Assembly: GCA_964582875.1 (NCBI GenBank)
Contig: CAZOTZ010000011.1
Coordinates: 1 to 28,580, forward strand
Direction: 5' to 3'
DNA from: JAADDV01 sp964582875
Lineage (GTDB): Bacteria; Aquificota; Aquificia; Aquificales; Hydrogenothermaceae
DNA: 28,580 nt
Below the pieces are notes generated by a model, which worked only from the letters and a program-made list of their open reading frames with translations, was not told the origin of the DNA and searched no databases. Within the stretch, counting starts at the first letter, position 1. Each line of letters opens with the position of its first letter. A program made the translations under genes and the position numbers. Positions 16,854 through 24,407 of this stretch are shown here, in pieces.

Positions 16854-17951
16854 ATGGAAAAGGATACTTTTTTTATGAAGGAAGCTTTAAAACTTGCAGA
16901 AAAAAGAAAAGGCTTAACCCATCCAAATCCCACAGTTGGAGCAGTAATAGTAAAAAACGGAAAGATAATAGGCAAAGGAGTACATGAAAAAGCAGGAAAA
17001 CCCCATGCAGAAAGGGAGGCTATTAAAGACGCTCTATCAAAGGGGCATGATATAGAAGGTTCAACAATGTACGTAACTTTAGAACCTTGCTGTCATTACG
17101 GAAGAACCCCACCATGTACAGAAGCAATAATAGACAGCAGAATAAAAAAGGTGGTTGTTGCTACTTTAGACCCAAACCCACAGGTAGCAGGAAAAGGGAT
17201 TAAAATACTTAAGGAAAAAGGGATTGAAGTTATAACAGGGGTTCTTGAAGAAGAAGCAAAAAAACTGAATGAAGATTTTTTTGTATATATAAAGGAGAAA
17301 AGACCTTTTGTTCATATAAAAATAGCCCAGACCTTAGATGGAAAAATCGCAACGAAAACAGGTTCATCAAAATGGATAACAGGAAAAGATTCAAGGGTAT
17401 ATGTACACAGGCTTAGAAAAGAAGCCTCTGCTGTTATGGTTGGAGTAGGGACAGCATTAAAAGATAACCCTTCTCTGACTGTAAGGCATATAAAAACAGA
17501 GAAACAGCCTTTAAGGGTTCTTGTAGACAAGTATTTAAAAACCCCAGTTGATTACAGTATTTTTGATACTGATGCAAAAACATTAGTTTTTACATCAGAA
17601 AAAGCAGACAGAGAAAAAATAAAAGAAATAAAAGAAAAAGGTATAGATGTATACTTACTTCCACTTTACAACGGAAAATTTAATGTTAGTGAGATTTTAA
17701 ATGTTTTGTATAAAAAGGAAGTTGTTCACCTTTTAATTGAAGGAGGAAAAGGCATTATAACTTCTTTTTTAAAAGAAGGTATATTTGACAAAATATCTGT
17801 ATTTATTGCCCCTAAAGTCATTGGAGAAGATGGTATCTCTTCTTTTGGAACCTTAGGCGTTGTGGATATAAAAGATGCTTTATCTTTAAAAAGAGGAAAT
17901 GTTCTTTTATTTGAAGAAGACTTTTTAGTAGAGTTTTATAAAAAACTTTAA
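16854..17951 (+). CDS. ribD: Bifunctional riboflavin deaminase/reductase
   Basis: This 365-aa RibD performs steps two and three of riboflavin synthesis. The N-terminal deaminase domain (about 1-145) has the zinc motif H51-A-E53 and LEPCCHYGRTPPC, with C79 and C88 as zinc ligands. The reductase domain (about 150-365) has KIAQTLDGKIATKTGSSKWI, VMVGVGTALKDNPSLTVR and LLIEGGKGI. Length is normal. The SD (GAGGTGAG) overlaps the tamB stop. The enzyme is cytoplasmic. Confidence 0.96.
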   Translation: MEKDTFFMKEALKLAEKRKGLTHPNPTVGAVIVKNGKIIGKGVHEKAGKPHAEREAIKDALSKGHDIEGSTMYVTLEPCCHYGRTPPCTEAIIDSRIKKVVVATLDPNPQVAGKGIKILKEKGIEVITGVLEEEAKKLNEDFFVYIKEKRPFVHIKIAQTLDGKIATKTGSSKWITGKDSRVYVHRLRKEASAVMVGVGTALKDNPSLTVRHIKTEKQPLRVLVDKYLKTPVDYSIFDTDAKTLVFTSEKADREKIKEIKEKGIDVYLLPLYNGKFNVSEILNVLYKKEVVHLLIEGGKGIITSFLKEGIFDKISVFIAPKVIGEDGISSFGTLGVVDIKDALSLKRGNVLLFEEDFLVEFYKKL

Positions 17952-17991
17952 AGTCCGAAAAAGAAAGAAAATATATAGGGAGAGTGGATTT

Positions 17992-19221
17992 ATGGAAAAA
18001 AAAGTTTCTGTGTGTTTAATAAAAACAGATAACTGTGAATACATAGATAAGGTTATAGAAGGTCTTGAGTACAACAGAGAATATATATCTGAAGTTATTT
18101 ACACAGGAAGCATAGACGAACTGCCGGAAACAGAACTTGATATAAAACCCCTTAATATAGAGTCTGATAATAGGGCTTTTTTAAGAAATCAGGCTTTAAA
18201 AGAAGCAAAAGAAGAGCTTGTTTTTTGGTGTAGTACATCAACGGAAATTGAAGATTCAACGTTAGAAGAGTTTTTAGAGGTTTTAGAAGAGACAGAAGAT
18301 ACAGATATTGTTTATCCAAACATTGTTAATATAGCCGGTGATGAGGAATTTGTCAGGAATTTTGATAACTGGTACACAAACAAATGGGCAATGATACAGG
18401 GACTTTACTTTGAAGAGTTATTTCCAGAATGGGGAGTATTAACTAAAAAAGGTTTATTTGAAAACCAGCTTTTTGATGAAAACTACAAAGAGTATGAGTT
18501 TTACCAGTTTGTTTTTAAGAACCTTGAGAACTTAAATCTTTCTCTCTCAGACCTTAGCTTTGTAAACCAGTATGAAACAGACTCTTTTATAGATACATCT
18601 TTTGCAAGCAAAATAATAAGGGATTTTATTGTGAATAAATACCCTATTCAGAAAGTTTTCCCAAACCTTAACTGGGGAGAAAACGAATCCCTTGCATACT
18701 CTACAGCTTACACTATGATAGGTGATGCCCTTGCCAAATACTACGATTTTTACAATGCTTCTGATTACTACAGGAAAGCTTTAATATCTTTTCACAATAA
18801 ACATACCCTTAGAAATCTTATTAATGTTTATATGAATATGGGACTTTTTAATAATCTTAAACAGCTTTTAACAAAAGACCAGGGATTTTCAGAAGAAGAA
18901 ATAGAGAATATAAAAAGAGATGTCCAGAATATAGAAAATCTTATAAAAGAGTTAGAAAGGAAAGTTGAAGAAGGGTTTATTGATGAAGTAATGTACTCCC
19001 TTAATGATGTTATTCAGGTTTATCAGGGAGCACCTGTGTACAACATAGCTGGAGTTATTTCATTTTATAAAGGAGACCTTCTTAACTCTTACAGATTTTT
19101 TTATAAAGCTACAACTATTAATCCTTTAGAAGAGGATATATTAAGAAACCTTACAGATGTAGCTAAACAGATAGGAAAAAAAGAAGATGTTATAGCTTTA
19201 GTAAAGAGACTACTTGATTAA
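17992..19221 (+). CDS. Glycosyltransferase-2-like domain fused to TPR region
   Basis: This 409-aa protein starts like a GT-A glycosyltransferase: VSVCLIKTDNCEYIDKVIEG, then RAFLRNQALKEAKEELVFWC, where active GT2 enzymes have the N-x-G/A-L...A...G-E-x-I/L-x-F-L-D-x-D region. The expected DxD metal motif is absent and the segment reads STSTEIEDS. Residues from about 230 onward look like TPR repeats (YYDFYNASDYYRKALISF, SYRFFYKATTINPLEEDI). It follows ribD after 40 bp with a good SD (GGGAGAG). It may be a non-catalytic sugar-binding or scaffold protein; function unknown. The stop overlaps the convergent gene in a TTAA. Confidence 0.7.
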   Translation: MEKKVSVCLIKTDNCEYIDKVIEGLEYNREYISEVIYTGSIDELPETELDIKPLNIESDNRAFLRNQALKEAKEELVFWCSTSTEIEDSTLEEFLEVLEETEDTDIVYPNIVNIAGDEEFVRNFDNWYTNKWAMIQGLYFEELFPEWGVLTKKGLFENQLFDENYKEYEFYQFVFKNLENLNLSLSDLSFVNQYETDSFIDTSFASKIIRDFIVNKYPIQKVFPNLNWGENESLAYSTAYTMIGDALAKYYDFYNASDYYRKALISFHNKHTLRNLINVYMNMGLFNNLKQLLTKDQGFSEEEIENIKRDVQNIENLIKELERKVEEGFIDEVMYSLNDVIQVYQGAPVYNIAGVISFYKGDLLNSYRFFYKATTINPLEEDILRNLTDVAKQIGKKEDVIALVKRLLD

Positions 19222-19535
19222 CTGATTTTTTCCACTTCATACAGGTCTTCTTTATCCTGATAGTAAAGGACTATTTTAAACCTGCTTGTACTGTTTAATA
19301 TCTCAAGCATCTTTTCTTTTTTTAGCTGGATATGTTTTCTATCTTTTGTAAGGTCTATAATGTCCTCTGGATTGGCTTCAAGGGGACTGTACGTTTTATC
19401 TTCTGTTTTCCATACCCTCAGTATCTCTCCCATAAAGGGGTGTTCCTGAAGTTCAACAGGAAACATAGATACAAGCTGTTCTGGTGTTATCTGTATCTCT
19501 AACTCCTGGGGGAAAAATCTTTTTAGTTTAAACAT
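19218..19535 (-). CDS. Hypothetical protein downstream of peroxiredoxin
   Basis: About 105 aa, not recognised. It is hydrophilic with no signal peptide or membrane segment. Notable stretches are MFKLKRFFPQELEIQITPEQ, FPVELQEHPFMGEILRVW, a basic centre and a beta-like C-terminus (FKIVLYYQDKEDLYEVEKI). I chose ATG at 19535 because GGAGAAAAG precedes it. The longer in-frame start at 19562 would lie across the hairpin of the prx terminator. It is therefore expressed either by read-through from prx or from an unseen promoter. Confidence 0.65.
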   Translation of the reverse strand: MFKLKRFFPQELEIQITPEQLVSMFPVELQEHPFMGEILRVWKTEDKTYSPLEANPEDIIDLTKDRKHIQLKKEKMLEILNSTSRFKIVLYYQDKEDLYEVEKIS

Positions 19536-19544
19536 CTTTTCTCC

Positions 19545-19573
19545 AAAAAAAAGGGGCAACAAGCCCCTCTTTT
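19545..19573. terminator. Rho-independent terminator after peroxiredoxin
   Basis: The stem GGGGC (19553-19557) and GCCCC (19563-19567) encloses an AACAA loop. On the minus strand it is followed by eight T, which run straight into the SD of the next gene. The plus-strand side has only TCTTTT, so the main function is for the minus-strand prx transcript. Confidence 0.8.
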
Positions 19574-19574
19574 A

Positions 19575-20177
19575 TTATTCATTAAGAGCTTCGTAAACGT
19601 GTCCAACAAGTTCTTCAGAAGGTTTAAGTGTTTTCTTACCAGGTTCCCATTTAGCAGGACATGCTTCTTCAGGATGTCCTATTAAGTATGCGTTAGCTTC
19701 CATTTTTCTTAAAAGTTCATCTGCATTTCTTCCAACATTGTAGAAGTTAACTTCGGAACCAACTAATTTTCCTTCAGGAGATATGATAAATGTTCCTCTT
19801 AGTGCGAGACCTGTGTTTTCGTCATAAACGCCAAACATTCTTGAAATTTTTCCTGTTGGGTCAGCTCCCATTGGATACTTAACATTTTCTAAAAGTTTTT
19901 CATCTTTGTGCCATGCAAGGTGAACAAACTTTGTATCTGTAGATACTGATACTACTTCTGCACCAAGTTCTTTTAATTTTGGATAAACCTCTGCGAGGTC
20001 TGCAAGTTCAGTAGGACAAACAAATGTAAAGTCTGCAGGATAGAAGAATAAAATTGTCCATTTTCCTTCTTCTTTAGCTTTTTTTAGAGAGAATGTTCCA
20101 AACTTTCCTGTTTCAGGTTCGTAAGTTTCCATTTCAAAATCAGGAACTTCCTGACCTACTAAGATGATTTCTGACAT
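19575..20177 (-). CDS. 2-Cys peroxiredoxin (AhpC/Prx1 type)
   Basis: This 200-aa typical 2-Cys peroxiredoxin reduces H2O2 and organic peroxides. The peroxidatic cysteine is C54 in DFTFVCPTE and the resolving cysteine is C173 in EEACPAKW. The catalytic context FFYPADFTFVCPTEL and GTFIISPEGK are present. The GGAGG SD lies 8 bases before the ATG. The promoter region contains a Fur/PerR-like site, which fits control by the PerR-type regulator at 608-1012. A dedicated terminator lies 3' of the gene. No AhpF partner is in the window. Confidence 0.95.
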   Translation of the reverse strand: MSEIILVGQEVPDFEMETYEPETGKFGTFSLKKAKEEGKWTILFFYPADFTFVCPTELADLAEVYPKLKELGAEVVSVSTDTKFVHLAWHKDEKLLENVKYPMGADPTGKISRMFGVYDENTGLALRGTFIISPEGKLVGSEVNFYNVGRNADELLRKMEANAYLIGHPEEACPAKWEPGKKTLKPSEELVGHVYEALNE

Positions 20178-20202
20178 TTTTAATACCTCCCTGGTTGTTT
20201 TG

Positions 20203-20221
20203 CATAATAGTAATGATTCTT
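20203..20221. promoter_or_regulatory. Candidate Fur/PerR-type operator upstream of peroxiredoxin
   Basis: CATAAT-AGTAAT-G-ATTCTT fits the Fur-family 6-6-1-6 model NATAAT-NATAAT-N-ATTATN at 13 of 15 defined positions. It lies 26-44 bp upstream of the prx ATG, where it could overlap the minus-strand -10 region. AT richness lowers the confidence. Confidence 0.4.
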
Positions 20222-20234
20222 AATTTTTTTAAAA

Positions 20235-20248
20235 ATGACACAAGTCAT
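20235..20248. repeat. Inverted repeat in the prx-recJ intergenic region
   Basis: ATGAC-ACAA-GTCAT is a perfect 5-bp inverted repeat with a 4-base spacer, about 60 bp upstream of the prx start. It could be an operator; no regulator can be named. Confidence 0.35.
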
Positions 20249-20293
20249 AAAATATGATAGCAACCGTTTAAGATTTTTTTAAGTAAACTTTTG

Positions 20294-21997
20294 TTATTTA
20301 TCGGAAATTTTAAGGTCTTTTATAACAAAATCTATGGAAGTTTTTCCTTTCCATGTTGATATTTTTGGTGTGTAAACTATATCCACATACATTCCTACAG
20401 ATATTTTTTTAAAATGGTCTTTAGCATTCCACCATAGCCCAGAATAAACATTTCCTTTTTTATCCTTTAGCCAGAATTTAAGATGTTGGTTAGCTCCTCC
20501 TATCATAAAGAAATCGTCTATCCTGAGATTCTTTGCTAAAAACTGGGGATAAGGATTTCCTTCACCGAAAGGTTCTAATATCTTAAGTCTTTCAACCTCT
20601 TCTACTGTCCAATGTTCAAGGGGAACCTCCATATCTATCTCAAGAACAGCTTCATAAGAGGCCTCTTTTTTAATGTTTTTCAGCTCTAAGGAGAAACGTT
20701 CCTTTAACAGGGGAATATTTTTTGAAGGCATTGTTAGTCCTGCTGCAAGAGCATGACCTCCAAATCTATCAAATATGTCTGAATGTTTTTCCATAAGCTT
20801 AAAAATATTTATATTTCCAGTACTTCTAACAGACCCTACAGCTCTACCGTTCTTTATTGATAAAACAATAGAAGGGACTTTGTACTTTTCTGCAAGTCTG
20901 CCTGCTACTATGCCAACTATACCAGGATGCCAGTTTTTATCTCCTACTACGATTGTATAAATGTCCTTTTCCCTTTTTATTTTTTGCTGACTTTCTCTAA
21001 ATGCTTTTTCTGTCAGTTTTTGTCTTTTCTTGTTGAGAAAATCCAGCTCCTTTGATAGCATTTTACTTTCTTTTTCAACAGTTGTTGTCAGTAATCTTAC
21101 AGCTTTTTTAGCGTCATCAAGTCTTCCTGCTGCATTTAAACGGGGAGCTATAGTATATCCAACATCAAAGGATGTAACTGTAGGCATAGCTATTGATTCA
21201 AGGAGGGATTTAATTCCTACTCTTCTTTTTTTATTTATCTCCTCAATTCCTTTCTGAACAAGAATTCTATTAATAAGGGATAGAGGAACAACATCAGCAA
21301 CTGTTCCTATGGAAACAATATCAAGGTAGGGTCTAAGCTTTATATCAAGATTAAGTATTCTTCTAAGCATTATCATCACATAAAAAGCAATACCTACAGA
21401 AGCAAGGTGTTTAAAAAATGTGTTAATGTCTGGATGTAGTTTAGGATTTAGAATTCTTATATTTTCGTCATTGGGAAGTTCTTCTTTTGGTTCGTGATGG
21501 TCTAAAACAAATACTTTTAATCCCTGTTTTTTTGCAAAAATAAGCTCTTCAACTGCGTTTGTTCCACTATCTACAACAATAAGTATATCTGCTGATTTGG
21601 ATATTTTTTTTATCGCTTCTTTATTAAGACCGTATCCCTCTTCAAATCTACTTGGGATATAGTACCTTACATTTGCTTTAATATCCCTGAAAAAATTTAC
21701 TAAAAGAGAAGTCGCAGTTATTCCGTCAGCATCATAATCACCGTATATAACAATTCTTTTTTTCTGTTTTATTCCCTGTGCTATCTCAAAGGAAATAACA
21801 TCTAAGTCATTAAATAGTTTTGGGTCAAGGAGCTTTGTTAATGTTGGGAATATTGTTTCTTCATCAAAATCATTATTAAATATTTCTTTTCTGTTATATA
21901 TAAGCTGACCTAATATTTTTCCATACCTTCTCAGTAAGCTCTCAGGAGCTCTGTTCCTTTCTTCTATTAAAACCCATTTATATCCAGAAAATCCCAT
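20294..21997 (-). CDS. recJ: Single-stranded-DNA-specific exonuclease RecJ
   Basis: This 567-aa RecJ is a 5'-3' single-strand exonuclease for recombination and repair. DHH-family motifs are VIYGDYDADGITATSLL (metal Asp residues near 87-91), VVDSGTN, LDHHEP (DHH 166-168) and, in the DHHA1 region, NWHPGIVGIVAGRLAEKY and FGGHALAAGL. The C-terminal OB-fold-like region (about 455-567) includes LEPFGEGNPYPQFL. Length is usual for the family. The peroxiredoxin gene follows after 116 bp and probably has its own promoter. Confidence 0.95.
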   Translation of the reverse strand: MGFSGYKWVLIEERNRAPESLLRRYGKILGQLIYNRKEIFNNDFDEETIFPTLTKLLDPKLFNDLDVISFEIAQGIKQKKRIVIYGDYDADGITATSLLVNFFRDIKANVRYYIPSRFEEGYGLNKEAIKKISKSADILIVVDSGTNAVEELIFAKKQGLKVFVLDHHEPKEELPNDENIRILNPKLHPDINTFFKHLASVGIAFYVMIMLRRILNLDIKLRPYLDIVSIGTVADVVPLSLINRILVQKGIEEINKKRRVGIKSLLESIAMPTVTSFDVGYTIAPRLNAAGRLDDAKKAVRLLTTTVEKESKMLSKELDFLNKKRQKLTEKAFRESQQKIKREKDIYTIVVGDKNWHPGIVGIVAGRLAEKYKVPSIVLSIKNGRAVGSVRSTGNINIFKLMEKHSDIFDRFGGHALAAGLTMPSKNIPLLKERFSLELKNIKKEASYEAVLEIDMEVPLEHWTVEEVERLKILEPFGEGNPYPQFLAKNLRIDDFFMIGGANQHLKFWLKDKKGNVYSGLWWNAKDHFKKISVGMYVDIVYTPKISTWKGKTSIDFVIKDLKISDK

Positions 21998-22252
21998 TAT
22001 GATTCCTTAAAAGCTTGAATTATTTTTTAATATCATTAGAAAATAATATATAATAACAAATATACCATCTTATTTATAATTTTAAGTTCACACTTTAAAA
22101 CAAAAAAATTTTTTCACAAAAAATTCCCTATTTTTAATTTAAGTGTATTAAGGATACTTTAAAATTATTAATGATTACTCACTTTGTTTGACATGTAAGA
22201 TGCTAATATATTAATCTTAATTGTTAATCAATACTTAATGGAGGTCAGTTAG
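21998..22252. other. AT-rich intergenic region between recJ and cytochrome c
   Basis: These 255 bp hold the divergent promoters of recJ and the cytochrome genes. Apart from the promoter-like hexamers and the ATTG-TTAAT-CAAT inverted sequence at 22220-22232, I see no gene or RNA in it. Confidence 0.6.
22188..22215 (+). promoter_or_regulatory. Candidate sigma-70-type promoter of the cytochrome c genes
   Basis: A perfect -35 TTGACA (22188-22193) is followed after 16 bp by ATTAAT (22210-22215, 4 of 6 matches). The SD GGAGGT (22240-22245) and ATG (22253) follow at sensible distances. Confidence 0.5.
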
Positions 22253-22579
22253 ATGAAAAAAATAGTAATGTCTGCAGTTTTAGGCGTTGCAGTTGCTGTA
22301 ACAGGTGCCTTTGCAGCAAATGGAGAGCAAATTTTCAAATCTAAAGGATGTGCAGCTTGCCATCAGGCTTCTGTTGACACTGTAGGACCATCTTTAAAGA
22401 AAATAGCTGCTGCTTATGCTGGAAAAGAAGAAGATTTAATAAAATTCTTAAAAGGTGAAGGAAAATCTAAAGTAGACCCTGCTAAATTTGCTATAATGAA
22501 ACCACAATTAAACACAACAAAAGCTTTATCAGACGAAGAAAGAAAAGCACTCGCAGATTTCATCCTTTCCCACAAATAA
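22253..22579 (+). CDS. Class I cytochrome c (c552-like)
   Basis: This 108-aa secreted monoheme cytochrome has a signal peptide cleaved near AFA-ANG (residue 21). The heme-binding motif is C33-AAC36-H37, and M82 in IMKPQL is the likely sixth ligand. The fold and size match small soluble c552/c553 electron carriers of Aquificota and Proteobacteria, which carry electrons to terminal oxidases in the periplasm. A strong SD and a TTGACA promoter suggest high expression. A second cytochrome c gene follows after 43 bp, separated by hairpins. Confidence 0.94.
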   Translation: MKKIVMSAVLGVAVAVTGAFAANGEQIFKSKGCAACHQASVDTVGPSLKKIAAAYAGKEEDLIKFLKGEGKSKVDPAKFAIMKPQLNTTKALSDEERKALADFILSHK

Positions 22580-22587
22580 AAAAATAC

Positions 22588-22607
22588 CCCCTCCCGGAAG
22601 GGAGGGG
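22588..22607. terminator. Strong hairpin between two cytochrome c genes
   Basis: CCCCTCCC and GGGAGGGG form a perfect 8-bp GC-rich stem with a GGAA (GNRA) tetraloop. On the plus strand, the coding direction, no U-tract follows. The A-rich run before it would make it a classical terminator only on the minus strand. It may stabilise the upstream mRNA or reduce expression of the second gene rather than simply terminate. Confidence 0.6.
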
Positions 22608-22619
22608 TTCCCTTGAACC
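22606..22619 (+). promoter_or_regulatory. Second small hairpin directly before the second cytochrome start
   Basis: GGTTC-CCTT-GAACC is a perfect 5-bp stem with a 4-base loop, sharing two G with the preceding stem, so both cannot form fully at once. It ends 3 bases before the ATG at 22623. The only SD-like sequence (GGGAGG, 22600-22605) lies in the larger stem. Confidence 0.5.
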
Positions 22620-22622
22620 AAA

Positions 22623-23030
22623 ATGAAAAAGTATATTCTCTCTTTCTTAGCTTTATTAAGTATTATTTATATCCTAAAAGCTGAGGATAAAAGGGAACCG
22701 TTTAATAGAGGAAAGGCTCTGTTTTATTCTTATAACTGTGTATCATGTCATGCACCAGATAGAAGAGTAGTTGGTCCATCTTTCCTTGAGATTTCAAAGA
22801 GATATGGAACAAGTGAAAAAGCTATAGAAAAAGTTGCAAAACTTATTATAAAACCAAATCCTTCAAACTGGCCAGGAATGGCATACATGCCTCCTTTTAA
22901 TATTCCTTTGGAAGATGCAAAAGCCCTTGCAAGATACGTTCTTATAGACTCAATAAAAGAGCTAAAAAATAAAAAGAAAAAAAGTGAATACAATGATGAC
23001 TATTTAGATTTAGACAGTCAGTTTCACTGA
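22623..23030 (+). CDS. Second small cytochrome c
   Basis: This 135-aa protein has an N-terminal signal or membrane anchor (residues 1-20), the heme motif C39-VSC42-H43 and a probable axial Met in YMPPFN (M89). The ending is charged (KELKNKKKKSEYNDDYLDL), unlike the first cytochrome. The segment NPSNWPGMAYMPPFN is typical of c-type monoheme carriers. No free SD precedes the ATG; the upstream purine run is inside a hairpin. It overlaps the convergent small membrane protein gene by 7 bp at the 3' end. It probably has a redox partner role related to the first cytochrome. Confidence 0.88.
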   Translation: MKKYILSFLALLSIIYILKAEDKREPFNRGKALFYSYNCVSCHAPDRRVVGPSFLEISKRYGTSEKAIEKVAKLIIKPNPSNWPGMAYMPPFNIPLEDAKALARYVLIDSIKELKNKKKKSEYNDDYLDLDSQFH

Positions 23031-23251
23031 GTATATTTTTTGTACCTTTCTTTATGTTTTTCCTTATTTGCTTCCTGATTTTTCTTAACAAACCATAATG
23101 TTCCTATTACCATAAGTATCACTCCACCAATTATGATGAAACCTTCTATCAAACTATTTGCATTACAGAAAACACCAAAAGATGAGTACGGGTCACACTG
23201 CTCTACAGTTTTTTGAAGGGGATTTTCTACAGCTTCTACAGAAAAAAACAT
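23024..23251 (-). CDS. Small single-span membrane protein
   Basis: A 75-aa protein, not recognised. Residues 35-54 form one transmembrane helix (FIIIGGVILMVIGTLWFV). The N-terminal side has two cysteines (C19, C29) and the C-terminal tail (56-75) is strongly basic, so by the positive-inside rule the N-terminus faces the periplasm. A textbook AAGGAGGT SD supports it as a real gene. It sits between periplasmic cytochromes and the POR operon. An accessory subunit of a respiratory complex is possible, but nothing in the sequence shows it. Confidence 0.75.
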   Translation of the reverse strand: MFFSVEAVENPLQKTVEQCDPYSSFGVFCNANSLIEGFIIIGGVILMVIGTLWFVKKNQEANKEKHKERYKKYTQ

Positions 23252-23329
23252 TTTAAAGACCTCCTTTTCAACTTAAAGCTTTTAAAATTATAACAGTTAA
23301 CATTTCCTAACTTTGTATTTACTTACCTA

Positions 23330-23359
23330 TTGTGTTATATTTTTTACGTTATTTATATT
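23330..23359 (+). promoter_or_regulatory. Candidate promoter of the porGDAB operon
   Basis: TTGTGT (23330-23335) and TATATT (23354-23359) are separated by 18 bp, with the AGGAGG SD and ATG (23396) downstream. It lies in a 144-bp divergent intergenic region. The octamer GTGTTATA occurs at 23332 and again at 23369. Confidence 0.35.
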
Positions 23360-23395
23360 TATAAAACAGTGTTATAAAATCAGGAGGTTTATATA

Positions 23396-23995
23396 ATGAC
23401 AACCGCAACAGATAAATCTATGAGAGAAATTAGATGGCATGGAAGAGGAGGTCAGGGAACTGTTACAGCTGCAAAAATGCTTGCTTCAGCAGCTATTATA
23501 AGAGGGAAACACGGTCAGGCTATGCCAGAGTTTGGTCTTGAAAGGTCAGGAACACCTGTTAAAGTTTCAACAAGGATAAGTGACCAGTACATAAACACAA
23601 GAGCTCCTGTTGAGCATCCAGAAATTGTTATTATCACAGACCCATCTTTAATGTTTACAATAAAAGATATAATAAAATCTGGAACTGATGAAAAAACAGT
23701 CTTTATAGTAAACACAAACTTCCCTCCTGAAAAAGTAAGAAAGATACTTGATATTCCAAATAATGAACTGTGGATAGTTGATGCCTCAAAAATAGCATTA
23801 GAAGAACTTGGAAGAAACATACCAAACACTGCTGTTTTAGGAGCTGTTGCTAAAGCTACAGGAATTGTTGACCTTGAATCCCTTGAGCAAGAGATAACTG
23901 AAGTCTTTGAAGCTTCTTCAAAACTCAGGGCATTACTTCCAAATAACTTAAAAGCTTTAAAAAGAGGTTATGAAGAGGTTTATAAAGCTGAATAA
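23396..23995 (+). CDS. porG: Pyruvate-type ferredoxin oxidoreductase gamma subunit
   Basis: This 199-aa gamma subunit of a four-subunit 2-oxoacid:ferredoxin oxidoreductase has the family's N-terminal RWHGRGGQGTVTAAKMLA and KHGQAMPEFGLERSGTPV motifs. In Aquificota such enzymes fix CO2 onto acetyl-CoA (reductive TCA cycle) or oxidise pyruvate. It is first of four co-directional genes in the order gamma, delta, alpha, beta. The AGGAGG SD is strong. Pyruvate is the likely substrate from the subunit order and alpha-subunit similarity; another 2-oxoacid is not excluded. Confidence 0.9.
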   Translation: MTTATDKSMREIRWHGRGGQGTVTAAKMLASAAIIRGKHGQAMPEFGLERSGTPVKVSTRISDQYINTRAPVEHPEIVIITDPSLMFTIKDIIKSGTDEKTVFIVNTNFPPEKVRKILDIPNNELWIVDASKIALEELGRNIPNTAVLGAVAKATGIVDLESLEQEITEVFEASSKLRALLPNNLKALKRGYEEVYKAE

Positions 23996-24064
23996 TCTCA
24001 TAAAATCAAACAGTGTTTGAAAATAAAATAAATTTACAAGCTAAACTAAAGGAGGATTATATAG

Positions 24065-24382
24065 ATGAGTTATGAACTTAAACCATGGCATGAAATACCA
24101 ATAGGTTCAATAGTTCCAGAGGCAGGTTCAAGTAGAGTTAACCACACAGGTTCATGGAGAATGCTCAGACCTGTTCTTAACTATGATAAATGTACCCACT
24201 GTCTTATATGCTGGATTTTCTGTCCAGATGATTCTATTCCAGTATCTCCACAGGAAAGGTTTGAGACAGATTTTGAGTACTGTAAAGGATGTGGAATATG
24301 TGCTGTTGAATGTCCTTATGATGCTCTTGAGATGGTTCCTGAAATGGAAATAAAACTAAAAGAGCTGGAAGAACAACTTTAA
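24065..24382 (+). CDS. porD: Pyruvate-type ferredoxin oxidoreductase delta subunit (2x4Fe-4S)
   Basis: This 105-aa ferredoxin-like subunit has two complete C-x2-C-x2-C-x3-C-P motifs: KCTHCLICWIFCP and YCKGCGICAVECP. They hold two [4Fe-4S] clusters that pass electrons from the TPP site to external ferredoxin. A GGAGG SD precedes it, 69 bp after porG and 25 bp before porA. The N-terminal 45 residues are the usual delta-subunit extension. Confidence 0.93.
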   Translation: MSYELKPWHEIPIGSIVPEAGSSRVNHTGSWRMLRPVLNYDKCTHCLICWIFCPDDSIPVSPQERFETDFEYCKGCGICAVECPYDALEMVPEMEIKLKELEEQL

Positions 24383-24407
24383 GTTTAAAATTTTGGAGGT
24401 TTAAAAT

